The notes: a model not told the origin generated them from the sequence alone. A DNA stretch of 64,000 nucleotides from RGIG464 sp045599585 (GCA_045599585.1 JAZRWH010000049.1:1-64000); one strand, 5' to 3'; numbered from the stretch's first letter, positions 44,856 to 55,266 are shown. Made by a program: numbers and translations.

Positions 44856-47800
44856 TTAATGCTTTACCTCAGCATCAATGATTGTTCGCACGATACTGCC
44901 GTGAAGCGCGTCTTTTTCGACTTTGAGCTGATTGCCAATCTTCTTATCAAGGCCTTCAACGTGAGAAATGATGCCGACGAGACGTTTTCCCCCTTGCAGG
45001 TCTACCAAGGCTTTCATAGCGCGACTGAGCGTTTCAGGATCGAGCGTGCCAAAACCTTCGTCAACAAATAATGAATCGAGCTGGATACCGCCGGTTGTCT
45101 GCTGAATCTCGTCACTCAACCCCAGTGCCAACGCCAATGACGCTAGGAAAGACTCGCCCCCTGAAAGCGTGTTTGCTAATCGTTCTTTTTCATTCGCAAA
45201 AATATCGACGACGTTGAGCTCAAGACCACTTTGCCCGTTGCCCCCCTTCGGCTCTTCACGACGTTTTAGAAGATACTGATGATTCGTCATATTATAAAAA
45301 CGGATATTGGCGAAATCCAACACTCTATCGAAGTAGGCCATTTGCACCCACGTTTCGAGGTTAATCTTATTCCCCGGAAGCTTCCCAGAGAACAAATCGT
45401 TCAGGCTATTCAGTGCCAACCAACGTTTCTTATTTTTGCTCAGTGCTGCTGCACCGGCTTTTAACGTTTCTAAGCTATCGCAATTTGTCGTATAGCGACT
45501 TGTAACTTGATCGTAATGATCTTTCTTTATACCTTTCTGATTTTTAAGTTCATTCTGCTGGAGTTTAAGTTGATCTAAATCTATAGCAGGTGTTTTGGCT
45601 ATTTCATCAGCGAGCTGTTTGATCTGAGCCTCAAAATTAGAGCACAATGTCAAACCTTCTTGGTACGATAATTCTGCATTTTTAATATTAAGTTGAAGTT
45701 GATTCGACTTTTGTTGAAGCGATTCAATTTTTTGTTTTGCGATTTCATAACTATCGCAATCCAGCTCATTTCGCAGGGCATCGATTTCCTTGCGACTACT
45801 CTCAAGGGTTGCCTTCAAACTCGCCACACTTTCTCTCACTTTTTGTCGCGTGTCTGTTTTTTCGTTTGTTTGTATCAGAAGCTCTGCCTTTGATTTTTCG
45901 AGACCATTTTTATACGTCAAGCGCTCATTTTCATTATCCAAATTTGCTTGAATAGACTTGATTTCATCCTCTGACGCCATTAAAGCCTTCTTTAGACTGA
46001 TACCAAGCAACTCGAACGATACATCCTGTCCCAAACACGCTTTCGATTCACGAAGCAGGCTATCCAAAAGCGTTTTTCGTTTCGATTCTTCAGACACAAA
46101 TACGCTGACCTTGTCATTTTTATTATTCTGCAACTGATCAAGCGTTTTCTTTGCTTGAGGGATCAACTGCTGCGACAACATTTCTGCGCGCTCAAGTTTG
46201 TGGCTACAAGCTGTCATTTTTTCATCAACAGCTTTCAGATCCATTTGGGTTTGTTCACAACGCGCTTGAATTGATTTGTCCAAACCATCTTCCTCACAAG
46301 AAATACCGAGTTTTTGAGCCGCATCCGTGATCTGGATACGCATCGTATCGCGCTCAGCCTGTTTGCCACTGACCTCATTTTTATAATTTAATAGTTCTTC
46401 GGTGAGCTTAGATAAATCTAGTTCAGCCTCATGGATGAGCGCTTTCAACGCATCAAAACGCTCTTTTTGTGCTGTTGCATCCTCATATCGTTTCGTAAAG
46501 TCTTCATGTTCAGTTTTAAGCGTTATTGCGAAATGATCCAACGCAGTTTTTACATCGGTACAATCTTCACAATGAAGAAGCGAGCACAAATTCTCGTGAA
46601 GCTGATTGCGTGCAGCTTCGAATTCAGCCTTAGCTGATGCTGCCTTTTGCACTGATTCATCAAGTGCGACTTGAGCTGCTTTTCGTTTTATTTCTAATTC
46701 TCTAAATTCTAATTCATCAGGCACTTTTTGCGCACGTTGTGCAGGAAACGGATGATGTGTCGAACCGCAAACGGGACAAGGTTTGCCTTCTTCAAGGCTT
46801 TGAGCGAGGAACCCCGCTTTATCATCACGGATAAGCTTTTCAATTTGGATAAATTGATGATTCAGTGATTCATACAACTTGCTTTTATCCAAATAATCGT
46901 CACATGCATCTTTGTGCATCCATTCTTTCTTATAAACATCATCAAGTGCGCGCTCCAATCTTTCAACTTCTTTTTGTCGCTTTTCACACTGTTCTATTTT
47001 AGCAGAAAGATCGACAGTAAGCGCTTCCGCGCCAGATTTTGCTTCTTTTTCATCTTTTAACGCAGTCAGAGCCTGTTCTTTTTCGCATTTATCTTTTTCA
47101 ACCAAGGCGCATTGATGAGTAAAATCATCGATTTTTTGAATAACAACCTTCAGTTTGTTTAACTGGTCGATAAGAGCAGTCAAATCTTCTAATTCGCGAG
47201 TAAGATCTTTGTGTTGTTCTTCCAACTGACGCAGTCTTAATGCACAGCCTGCAAGCGTTTCGACTTCATCATTGAGTATTTGAAGGTTAAGTTTTTCTTT
47301 TTCGATACGCGCATCGTAATCTTTAAGTTCTTGATTAAGCGTAGAGAGCTTTTCTTCAAGTTGTTTTATATGTTCATAAGCACCACCAATTTGACTCAAC
47401 TTATCTTTTTTATGATTTGAATCCTCCAAGGCATGTTGAAGTTTGATCCTTCGGGCATCGATATCACTAAGCGAAACCAACGCGCTCTGAACGTCTTCGA
47501 GTTTCTTCGCAATAGCTTCGAGTTCTTCCTCTAGTTTTAAACAAAGTCCGGTCTCTTCTTTATACTTACCCTCAATTTTATCAATTGATGCATTTTTTTG
47601 ATCAAACAGATCATATTTGGGGAGCTGCTCCTTACGCACAGCAATCTCAGCGAGAATATTGTCGATTTCGGGCTGCTTAAGCTTTAGAGTTTCCAGGTTG
47701 TTTAAAAGAGCGCGAACGTTAATCTTCTGATCATCGAGCTGTTTTGTCAGAGCAACATGTTGTAATTCTTTTTGATGCATTGATTCTGCAGTATTGATCT

Positions 47801-48608
47801 GTGCAGCAAGCATTTCCAATGCACTATCGATGCGTTCTATCTCTGAGTTTACTTGGTTGCGCAAATTTTTGTCATCATTGACGATATTTGTAAGCACATC
47901 CATCGCTTCTTCTGCATGAATACATTCTTTTTGGAAGGGCATCCATGCGTTCAGATATTGCGAATCACTCGAAAGTACGACTTTTTTACAAGCCTCGTCC
48001 TGCTTAGATTTTTCTTTATCATTGCCAGTTTGTTCACTCGCTAGCATCTTTGCAATTTTGTCTTGAATTGCCTCATACTTTTCGGTTCTAAAGATACTTC
48101 TAAAGATTTCACGACGCGTTTTGGTATCAGAATCCAAGAGCTTACGAAACTGCCCCTGCTGAAGCATCATGATCTGAGAGAACTGCGTCCCATTGATTCC
48201 GAAAATTTCGATAATTTTGCTCTTAACGACTTTCTCTTGCGTTAACTGCTTTCCATCTGGGAGTGTCAGTTGCACAGAAGCCCCTTGCGTTGTCACGCCC
48301 TCACCTCTCAGTCTCGGGCGCTCGTATTCTGGATTACGTTTTACCGTATATTTTTGTCCTGCATAACAAAACGAAAACTCTACATAAGTTTCTGTCCGTC
48401 TGTCAGCATTGACCGCTCGAAGGCTTTTGGCCGGCCGACTACATTCACCAAACAACGCATAAATGATCGCATCAAAGATCGTTGTTTTGCCTGCACCTGT
48501 TTCACCGGCAATTAAAAAAAGACCGTGTTCCCCAAATTTAGTAAAATCAATCGACGTACAACCCGCATAAGAACAAAAAGCTGACATTTTAAGCACAAGC
48601 GGTTTCAT
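44856..48608 (-). CDS. sbcC: Exonuclease subunit SbcC (Rad50-like)
   Basis: A 1250-residue SMC-like ATPase. The N-terminal Walker A is GETGAGKTTIFDAI (~34-47). Very long coiled coils run over ~180-1050, broken near residue 606-612 by the zinc hook CPVC. The C-terminal signature LSGGESFLASLALALG and Walker B DSLFVDEGFGTLD complete the ATPase head. With SbcD it forms the Mre11-Rad50-type nuclease that opens DNA hairpins, cruciforms and protein-blocked ends. It is downstream of sbcD on the same strand. The 145-base gap between them holds a type I hairpin element, unusual for this normally tight pair. Confidence 0.96.
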   Translation of the reverse strand: MKPLVLKMSAFCSYAGCTSIDFTKFGEHGLFLIAGETGAGKTTIFDAIIYALFGECSRPAKSLRAVNADRRTETYVEFSFCYAGQKYTVKRNPEYERPRLRGEGVTTQGASVQLTLPDGKQLTQEKVVKSKIIEIFGINGTQFSQIMMLQQGQFRKLLDSDTKTRREIFRSIFRTEKYEAIQDKIAKMLASEQTGNDKEKSKQDEACKKVVLSSDSQYLNAWMPFQKECIHAEEAMDVLTNIVNDDKNLRNQVNSEIERIDSALEMLAAQINTAESMHQKELQHVALTKQLDDQKINVRALLNNLETLKLKQPEIDNILAEIAVRKEQLPKYDLFDQKNASIDKIEGKYKEETGLCLKLEEELEAIAKKLEDVQSALVSLSDIDARRIKLQHALEDSNHKKDKLSQIGGAYEHIKQLEEKLSTLNQELKDYDARIEKEKLNLQILNDEVETLAGCALRLRQLEEQHKDLTRELEDLTALIDQLNKLKVVIQKIDDFTHQCALVEKDKCEKEQALTALKDEKEAKSGAEALTVDLSAKIEQCEKRQKEVERLERALDDVYKKEWMHKDACDDYLDKSKLYESLNHQFIQIEKLIRDDKAGFLAQSLEEGKPCPVCGSTHHPFPAQRAQKVPDELEFRELEIKRKAAQVALDESVQKAASAKAEFEAARNQLHENLCSLLHCEDCTDVKTALDHFAITLKTEHEDFTKRYEDATAQKERFDALKALIHEAELDLSKLTEELLNYKNEVSGKQAERDTMRIQITDAAQKLGISCEEDGLDKSIQARCEQTQMDLKAVDEKMTACSHKLERAEMLSQQLIPQAKKTLDQLQNNKNDKVSVFVSEESKRKTLLDSLLRESKACLGQDVSFELLGISLKKALMASEDEIKSIQANLDNENERLTYKNGLEKSKAELLIQTNEKTDTRQKVRESVASLKATLESSRKEIDALRNELDCDSYEIAKQKIESLQQKSNQLQLNIKNAELSYQEGLTLCSNFEAQIKQLADEIAKTPAIDLDQLKLQQNELKNQKGIKKDHYDQVTSRYTTNCDSLETLKAGAAALSKNKKRWLALNSLNDLFSGKLPGNKINLETWVQMAYFDRVLDFANIRFYNMTNHQYLLKRREEPKGGNGQSGLELNVVDIFANEKERLANTLSGGESFLASLALALGLSDEIQQTTGGIQLDSLFVDEGFGTLDPETLSRAMKALVDLQGGKRLVGIISHVEGLDKKIGNQLKVEKDALHGSIVRTIIDAEVKH

Positions 48609-48681
48609 ACAAGCTCTCCTTAATTTGTATTTTATACAACATTTAATAACTATAAAGTATCACTTTCAATGCAAACACCAG

Positions 48682-48738
48682 AAGGGGTAGCGGCGTATTT
48701 GCTTGCAAATAGCCGCTCAGGGGAAGACATTCCCCTCA
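48682..48738 (-). repeat. Type I bulged-hairpin element between sbcD and sbcC
   Basis: GGGGTAG, CGGC, extra G, TAT, inner TTTGC/GCAAA with loop TT, ATA, GCCGC, TCA and a GGGGAA/TTCCCC hairpin. It begins 16 bases past the sbcD stop and lies inside the presumed sbcDC transcript. Confidence 0.87.
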
Positions 48739-48753
48739 GGATAAAAGCAAAAT

Positions 48754-49905
48754 CTAGGCATCATCTATCTTAAGTGTTTCAAACAGTTCATTTATTATTT
48801 TTGTCTCATCTTCATTTAAACTTCTACCGTACTGCGCATTGCAAAGTGATTGAATGTACTCGATCGGCGTTTTTTTCTTTTCGGGAGTATGAAAAAGCGC
48901 CTCAGTATTGCCTAAACGACTTTCATAGTTAAGGCACATCCACTTTTTATAATATTCGCGGAGAGCGCTCGCAGCGTTTTCAACGCGCTGCGTATCAGTC
49001 AATGTAATTTCAAAATAATCCTCTTCATGACCATTTTGTAAATATTTATCGCGCATTTCATGTGAAATCAGTTCATCGAAAGTCCCTTTAATGCGCACCA
49101 AATCTCGTTTTGGAATGAGTGGAATGGTACGAATCTTTATTTCTTTACCGACATCCACAATCGTAACTGATTTTTCATGATCCACCTCAGAAAATGAATA
49201 CTTAAGCGGAGACCCAGCATAGCGAACAGTTTCTCGTTTAATATATTGTGGTCCATGCAAGTGCCCAAGCGCAACATAATCGAACGGATCAAACACATCG
49301 GCATCAATATTATCTAGAGTGCCGACACTCAAATCCTCAGAATCGCACGGCTCAGCCGATGTAATAAACTGGTGGACGAGTGCAATGTTACGGTGCCCCT
49401 CAACAAAATTTAGGTGACTGACAAGCACACGCATCGCATCCGTGTATGTGGAAATGCTTTCAGCCTCTTCGGGCCACGCATGTTTCACATCAGCAGAACG
49501 CACAAATGGAATCATCCAAACATCCACGTCCACCTCAGTATCATGAAGCGTTACAGGAGCAATCACCTTGTTTTCGGGAGAGTAACACGGAGAAATATGC
49601 ACACCACTACGATTGAATATTTTCGAGCCAAAAGCCAATTTTTCTGAAGAATCGTGGTTTCCAGAAATAATAAACACTACCTTTTTTAATAAAAATAGTT
49701 TCGTCAAAAAATCATCAAACAGCGACACAGCCTCATTCGTAGGCACTGGAGTATCATAGACATCACCTGCAATTAAAAATCCATCCACACCATTGGCTTC
49801 TGCCAGACTGAGAATTTGATCCAAGATATACCTCTGATCATCAATCATGGAATAGCCATTCACGCGTTTTCCAATGTGAAGATCTGCCAAGTGCATCAAT
49901 CGCAT
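48754..49905 (-). CDS. sbcD: Exonuclease subunit SbcD (Mre11-like)
   Basis: A 383-residue calcineurin-fold nuclease. The metal-binding motifs appear in order: HLADLHIGK (residues ~5-13), AGDVYDTP (~46-53), SGNHDSSEKL (~80-89), LVHQF (~175) and ALGHLHGP (~210-217). The C-terminal capping domain follows. SbcD carries the endo/exonuclease active site of the SbcCD complex. A strong GGAG site precedes the ATG. It is the first gene of the sbcD-sbcC pair. Confidence 0.95.
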   Translation of the reverse strand: MRLMHLADLHIGKRVNGYSMIDDQRYILDQILSLAEANGVDGFLIAGDVYDTPVPTNEAVSLFDDFLTKLFLLKKVVFIISGNHDSSEKLAFGSKIFNRSGVHISPCYSPENKVIAPVTLHDTEVDVDVWMIPFVRSADVKHAWPEEAESISTYTDAMRVLVSHLNFVEGHRNIALVHQFITSAEPCDSEDLSVGTLDNIDADVFDPFDYVALGHLHGPQYIKRETVRYAGSPLKYSFSEVDHEKSVTIVDVGKEIKIRTIPLIPKRDLVRIKGTFDELISHEMRDKYLQNGHEEDYFEITLTDTQRVENAASALREYYKKWMCLNYESRLGNTEALFHTPEKKKTPIEYIQSLCNAQYGRSLNEDETKIINELFETLKIDDA

Positions 49906-50259
49906 TATTCATCTCCTTCAATCAAATCATTAGCGCAGCTTTGCAAGACAGTCGTTTCAGCACGTCTGCAAAACGGGACACTTTTACGCATATTTTTCGC
50001 CTAAATCATGTCACTTCGGGTGTAAAAGACCTATTTTACCCTCTCGATGGAGAATTATGCGTTAAACATTAGAAACTTTCAATAAAATTTTATTTATTTA
50101 ATTCTTCTAACAACCTGTATTTTAACCACTTTAGAAATTTTTTGTCGACCAAACCACATTTTTTGAGAACCAATGTATCCTTATTATTTCAATTGTGATA
50201 CAATTACCAACGATGCCTTCCTTTTAAGGCAGATCGGATGTGTTATTTGTGGGGTACTT
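49906..50259. promoter_or_regulatory. Divergent intergenic region sbcD / MBL hydrolase
   Basis: 354 AT-rich bases between divergent genes, so it should contain both promoters. No hairpin, repeat or clear operator was found, and no -35/-10 pair can be fixed by eye. The in-frame ATG at 50173 has no ribosome site. Confidence 0.45.
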
Positions 50260-51060
50260 ATGAAACTAACAATGCTTGGAACGGGCAATGCCCTTGTTAC
50301 AAACTGTTACAACACATGTTTTGTCCTAGAAGACAACCATCAATATCTGTTGGTTGACGGCGGTGGTGGTTCAGAGATTCTTGCGCGACTAAAACACGCC
50401 AATATCGAATTGGCTTCGATTCACGATGTTTTTGTCACGCATAAACACATCGACCATCTCATGGGCATTGTGTGGGTCATTCGCGTCATATCTCAACTCA
50501 TGAACAAAAATGCTTATGACGGCAACCTCAACGTCTATGCACACGCAGAGCTCATCTCGCTTATCGAACAATTATGTCAGGCACTACTTGCGACGAAACA
50601 AATTCGAAATATTGGTCAACGCATTCAATTAATACCAATAAAAGATGGCGAATCACGCAAAATTATTAATCATACCCTCACTTTTTTCGACATTCATTCT
50701 ACGAAAGCCAAACAATTCGGGTTCATTTTCAGCCTTGAGAATGGCCGTAAACTTGTTTGCTGTGGCGATGAACCTTGCCCGCCTGAATGCGAATCAATGA
50801 TCGAAAATGCAGACTGGCTTTTGCACGAAGCGTTCTGCCTTCATACCGAAATCGATATTCATAAACCCTACGAAAAAAATCACTCTACGGTTAGAGATGC
50901 CTGTCAACTCGCACAACGCTTGAATATTAAGAATCTCGTGCTTTATCATACCGAAGATTCCCATATTTTAATGCGAAAAGTTTTATATATTAACGAGGGC
51001 ACTCGCTATTACCACGGTCGTCTTTTTGTTCCGGATGACATGGAATGTATTATCATATAA
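50260..51060 (+). CDS. MBL-fold hydrolase (RNase Z-like)
   Basis: A 266-residue cytoplasmic metallo-beta-lactamase-fold protein. The start at 50260 (MKLTMLGTGNAL) is preceded by GGGG; the earlier ATG at 50173 would add 29 residues unlike the family. The metal motif HKHIDH is at 61-66. It continues with a GDEP stretch for the bridging Asp, and HEAFCLH and LYHTED for the later His ligands. The opening strand LGTGNA and the overall layout resemble RNase Z and related phosphodiesterases, but the exosite arm is not obvious, so I do not name it rnz. A type I hairpin element follows. Confidence 0.87.
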   Translation: MKLTMLGTGNALVTNCYNTCFVLEDNHQYLLVDGGGGSEILARLKHANIELASIHDVFVTHKHIDHLMGIVWVIRVISQLMNKNAYDGNLNVYAHAELISLIEQLCQALLATKQIRNIGQRIQLIPIKDGESRKIINHTLTFFDIHSTKAKQFGFIFSLENGRKLVCCGDEPCPPECESMIENADWLLHEAFCLHTEIDIHKPYEKNHSTVRDACQLAQRLNIKNLVLYHTEDSHILMRKVLYINEGTRYYHGRLFVPDDMECIII

Positions 51061-51099
51061 CACTTATATAATATATACACAATTTTTATTTGGATTTCG

Positions 51100-51157
51100 G
51101 AGGGGGAAGTCTCCCCCTGAGCGGCTATTTGCACGCAAATACGCCGCTACCCTCTCA
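51100..51157 (+). repeat. Type I bulged-hairpin element
   Basis: GGGGGA/TCCCCC hairpin, TGA, GCGGC, TAT, inner TTTGC/GCAAA with loop AC, ATA, unpaired C, GCCGC, TACCCTCTC. It lies 40 bases past the MBL hydrolase stop and 70 before the next start. Confidence 0.87.
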
Positions 51158-51226
51158 TTTTTTTAATTCCATAACGAACCATTAAACGAATGAAATAGTA
51201 CTTCAATGACTAAACGAGGTTCAAGC

Positions 51227-54200
51227 ATGAAAAAAAATTATTGGCTCTGCGCTTTTTTGGCCGCAACATTGTGCCAATCAGCATGTAGCGATGATTCAAG
51301 TTCTTCACACGAAACAGCGTTTTGTGGAAATGGCGTCGTTGAACAGAATGAAACTTGCGACGACCATAACACAACAGACGGTGATGGTTGTTCTGCCGTA
51401 TGTCGAACAGAACCTCACTACAATTGTCCTCCCCTCGGCGGAAGTTGTACGATAATCCCCGGTCTTCCCCCAGATAATATCGACGATCCCAATCACACCG
51501 ATATTCCAGATCCCCCCACGAATACCTGTGGTAATGCTCAACTTGACAATGACGAAGCATGTGACGACGGCAACACTAAAAATGGCGATGGCTGTTCCAG
51601 CAAGTGCGAAATTGAAGCTGGTTTCGAGTGCTCTGAGCCGGGTAAAGCTTGTCAAAAATTACCTGAATGCGGAAATGGTATCCTTGAATCAGGCGAAGAA
51701 TGTGATGACCACAACACGGATTCCGAAGACGGATGCTCCCAAAACTGCCAGATTGAAGACGACTATCGTTGTCCAATCGAAGGAGAAGCTTGTGCACGCA
51801 TAGAATGCGGGGATGGTGAGCTTCAGGAAGAAAACGGAGAAGTTTGCGACGACGGTGAGTATAACGTCGACTACGCTCCAAGCGATGGTTTTTGCGGCCA
51901 AAACTGCAAGCCAGCCCATTACTGTGGTGATGGCTTATGGGATGAAATCGACAAGCTTAACGGGGAAGAATGCGATGACGGTGGCGATACATCAACGCTG
52001 TATAACGGCTGTTCCACCGCTTGCAAGCGCGTCAATTACTGCGGTGATGGTTCAATTTCTCATGATGAACAATGTGACGACGGAAATTTAATCGATGGCG
52101 ATGGGTGCTCAAGTACCTGCCTCTATGAAGCTGGTTTTTCCTGTATTCAAACCAATGGTAAAACAGAATGCAAACCCATCCCATGTGGAAACGCCATACT
52201 TAATGAAAATGAAGCTTGCGATGACGGCAACCGCATTTCCGGCGACGGCTGCAGCGCAGCCTGCCTCATCGAATCTGGTTTTTTATGCGAACAAAATGAA
52301 GATGGGCTGTCTGTCTGCAAGTCTACAATCGGAAACGGTATTTTGGACACAGATGCCGGTGAAGATTGTGACGATGGAAACACACTCGACGGCGATGGGT
52401 GCTCTTCAAAGGGCGGCATAGAACCAGGTTGGATCTGCATAACCCCCGGGAAACCCTGTATGGCACGCGCCTGTGGTGACGGTATAAAGGCACTCGGTGA
52501 AGAATGTGATGACGGAAATACACTCGACGGCGATGGATGCTCATACCGATGCAAAATCGAAAAAGGTTTCAGCTGTCCTGCAGCAAATCAACCCTGCATT
52601 GCAGGCACATGCGGTGACGGCAAGATTCAAAAAGGCGAAGAGTGTGATGATGGAAATACAGACAGTGATGACGGCTGTTCAGCTAATTGCACAATCGAAC
52701 CCTATTATGAATGTCAAGTGAATGGCGGAAGCTGTCAAAAAACAGATTGTGGTGACGCTTCGATACAACCAACACCTGGTTATGTCTCTTACGAATCATG
52801 CGACCTTGGAACCCCTAACAACGACGGCACACAAGGCTGCAGCAACGAATGTACAATCATAAAAGGCTGGCACTGCGATTCCAATGGCCAAAATTGTAGC
52901 CAAGGCGTTTGCGGCGACGGAATACTGGATGCGGGTGAAGAGTGTGACGACGGTAACACAACACCTACCGACGGTTGTTCTCCATCCTGTAAACGCGAAA
53001 CAGGTATCGAATGCAACAATGGCATTTGCAAACCTATATGCGGCGACGGCGTTACCATGTGGATGCTCGCCCCGTCCATTGCAGAAGAGTGCGATGATGG
53101 AAATCTTATCTCTGGCGACGGTTGCTCCGCTGATTGCAAAATCGAACCAGGTTTTACGTGTACCGATTTCAAAGCAGCAGAACTTCCCCCTGTTATCTCG
53201 CTCCCCATCACTTACCGAGACTTCAAAGGCCGAGATGAATCCGGAACTGCTGATGGAACAAATGGGCTAGGCACCAAAGACTTTGTCGATGCCGTTATCG
53301 CCGACGATCCAGAATGCGCACGTTTCTCCGAAGACGGTAAAACATGCCACCCAGGCTTTTATCCTAATTACGGACATCCTGATTTTAACAGCAACCTCGG
53401 ACTAGGACTCGCCAGCTACACGGGCAGTGGCTGGAAAGCCGGTGACAAAGGCGAACTCGTTGAACTTGATCTCAGTGCTGAAGAAAAACCCGTTCTCAAA
53501 ACAACTGGAAAAAAACAGTGCGTAGGCGGGTACGGTTATAGACAAGTCACATGTAATGCTTCATTTAATATGTGGTATCGTGATGTCCCCATGTACAATA
53601 AAACGTATCAGCACAAACTCAATTTGTGGATCACGGATCCCAAAACAGGCACCTATTACTTTACAAGTGATAAACCCAACTCTAATGGCGCCGTTAACAC
53701 TTGTGTTGATGGAACAACAAAATTAACCAACGGTATGTTCTCGCCTTTGAGCAATGCTGGATTCGGAAATACCCCAAAACAATCTGGAAATAACTTCGGT
53801 TTTACGTCTGAAATTAAAACTTATTTCCAGTATAAAGGTGGCGAAAAATTAACCTTTACGGGGGATGATGACGTTTGGGTATTTATTAATAATCACCTTT
53901 TTGTTGATCTCGGCGGTATGCACGGCGGAATCGGGACAGCTAATAATACGCTCAAAGCCGAAAAATTCGTATCAGGCAAAGATCAAAATGGTCAGGATAT
54001 CATCATTAATTATGACCCTGAGTTTGATGTTTATGAAGGTGGTATCTACCCCATTCACCTCTTCCAAGCCGAAAGAAGTCCTTCTGGTTCAAACTTCAGC
54101 CTTACACTTTCGGGATTTGTTAATACTGGTACAGCAGCATGCTCAACACCTTGTGGCGATGGTATCGTTCGCGGCGGCGAAGAATGTGACTACGTCGGAA

Positions 54201-54889
54201 TTAACACGAATGTTGCACTTCAACACGAAAAAGGCTGTTCCGCTGACTGTAAACTTTCTCCTTACTGCGGTAATGGCAAAATAGAATCTGGCGAACAATG
54301 CGACGAAGGTGAAAATGGCTCTGATTGGTGTTCTGCCAAAACATGCAAACTTAATCCCGATACGTGCGGAAACGGCAAACTCGACGAACATGAACAGTGT
54401 GATTACGCTATTACGGATAAATCCTCCCCCGATTATCGTGATGGCTGCCTGAACACCTGCCGCATTTCAGGCTGTGGCGACGGCATCGTAGATAGTGCTG
54501 CCGGAGAAGAGTGTGATGACGCCAACGATTCTAACGAAGATAGCTGCACAACAAGTTGCAAACGTCCAACTTGCGGCGATGGTATCGTTCAGAGCTTCTT
54601 AGGCGAAATTTGTGACGATGGCATCAACGACGGCGGATATGGTCACTGCGGCCTTGGATGTGCGTATCTTCCCCCCTTCTGTGGTGATGGCATCGTATCA
54701 TCTGCTAATGAAGCCTGTGACGATGGTAAAAATGACGGTTCCTACGGAGGATGTATGCCAGGATGCCAACAGCGAGCCCCTTATTGTGGTGACGGTATCG
54801 TCCAGGACGCCTTCGGAGAAGAATGCGACCCTGCTGACACGACTTCTTCAGTCAGCTGCTCGCTCGATTGCTCACTTGCTATTTTATAA
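51227..54889 (+). CDS. DUF4215-repeat lipoprotein with fibro-slime domain
   Basis: A 1220-residue lipoprotein. The start at 51227 has GAGG upstream and gives the lipobox QSAC (Cys ~19). About twenty DUF4215-type cysteine repeats of 35-40 residues, with the pattern CGDG...GEECDDGN...DGCS..C..E.G..C, fill residues ~30-650 and ~985-1210. Between them, residues ~655-980, lies a fibro-slime domain with its hallmark GDDDVWVFINNHLFVDLGG and a PA14-like ending (YPIHLFQAERSPSGSNFSLTL). These modules are typical of secreted myxobacterial and fibrobacterial surface proteins and are linked to adhesion or extracellular matrix. One repeat has GG in place of a Cys (SSKGGIEPG near residue 390). It is transcribed alone. 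Confidence 0.9.
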   Translation: MKKNYWLCAFLAATLCQSACSDDSSSSHETAFCGNGVVEQNETCDDHNTTDGDGCSAVCRTEPHYNCPPLGGSCTIIPGLPPDNIDDPNHTDIPDPPTNTCGNAQLDNDEACDDGNTKNGDGCSSKCEIEAGFECSEPGKACQKLPECGNGILESGEECDDHNTDSEDGCSQNCQIEDDYRCPIEGEACARIECGDGELQEENGEVCDDGEYNVDYAPSDGFCGQNCKPAHYCGDGLWDEIDKLNGEECDDGGDTSTLYNGCSTACKRVNYCGDGSISHDEQCDDGNLIDGDGCSSTCLYEAGFSCIQTNGKTECKPIPCGNAILNENEACDDGNRISGDGCSAACLIESGFLCEQNEDGLSVCKSTIGNGILDTDAGEDCDDGNTLDGDGCSSKGGIEPGWICITPGKPCMARACGDGIKALGEECDDGNTLDGDGCSYRCKIEKGFSCPAANQPCIAGTCGDGKIQKGEECDDGNTDSDDGCSANCTIEPYYECQVNGGSCQKTDCGDASIQPTPGYVSYESCDLGTPNNDGTQGCSNECTIIKGWHCDSNGQNCSQGVCGDGILDAGEECDDGNTTPTDGCSPSCKRETGIECNNGICKPICGDGVTMWMLAPSIAEECDDGNLISGDGCSADCKIEPGFTCTDFKAAELPPVISLPITYRDFKGRDESGTADGTNGLGTKDFVDAVIADDPECARFSEDGKTCHPGFYPNYGHPDFNSNLGLGLASYTGSGWKAGDKGELVELDLSAEEKPVLKTTGKKQCVGGYGYRQVTCNASFNMWYRDVPMYNKTYQHKLNLWITDPKTGTYYFTSDKPNSNGAVNTCVDGTTKLTNGMFSPLSNAGFGNTPKQSGNNFGFTSEIKTYFQYKGGEKLTFTGDDDVWVFINNHLFVDLGGMHGGIGTANNTLKAEKFVSGKDQNGQDIIINYDPEFDVYEGGIYPIHLFQAERSPSGSNFSLTLSGFVNTGTAACSTPCGDGIVRGGEECDYVGINTNVALQHEKGCSADCKLSPYCGNGKIESGEQCDEGENGSDWCSAKTCKLNPDTCGNGKLDEHEQCDYAITDKSSPDYRDGCLNTCRISGCGDGIVDSAAGEECDDANDSNEDSCTTSCKRPTCGDGIVQSFLGEICDDGINDGGYGHCGLGCAYLPPFCGDGIVSSANEACDDGKNDGSYGGCMPGCQQRAPYCGDGIVQDAFGEECDPADTTSSVSCSLDCSLAIL

Positions 54890-55182
54890 TATCAATCTCT
54901 AGTTTATAACTATGAGGGGTAAGTCTCGATAGTGTTTATGGCGCCGCCTAGAAGCTGCTTCAAAAGACCGCCCCTCCAAAACATCACATAGTGCTCAGCA
55001 TATAACGAAACAGCCTCAAACAGGCCTGAGTATTCGAGAAAACTCCGATTGTAAAAAAAGCCTCCGGATCGCCCGATTCAATGACTCAAGCATGTTTGAG
55101 GCTAAAGTTTTTCTAGGGCTTTGTTTACGGATATCACATCGATTACAAGACCACATCCGAGGATAAGATTAATAATATCCCC
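54890..55182. other. Non-coding region with distant inverted repeat
   Basis: Between convergent genes. An 11-bp inverted repeat AGCCTCAAACA/TGTTTGAGGCT lies at 55012-55022 and 55093-55103. GAGGGGTAAGTCTC at 54914 resembles the left end of a type I hairpin element and may be a relic. No gene is seen. Confidence 0.5.
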
Positions 55183-55207
55183 AAAAAAGGCGCATGATTA
55201 ATGCGCC
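55183..55207 (-). terminator. Terminator after the 181-residue YGPP lipoprotein gene
   Basis: A perfect 7-bp stem GGCGCAT/ATGCGCC with loop GATTA (55189-55207) is followed on the minus strand by six T (55183-55188). Confidence 0.85.
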
Positions 55208-55266
55208 TTGCGGTAATTTATCATTTAATTTTTTGATACAATCATTTATTCAATGGATTTAAACGA

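Noticed and set aside
51300..53170. Regularly spaced DNA repeats about 110 bases apart
   Set aside because: They are codons of the DUF4215 protein repeats, not a non-coding array.
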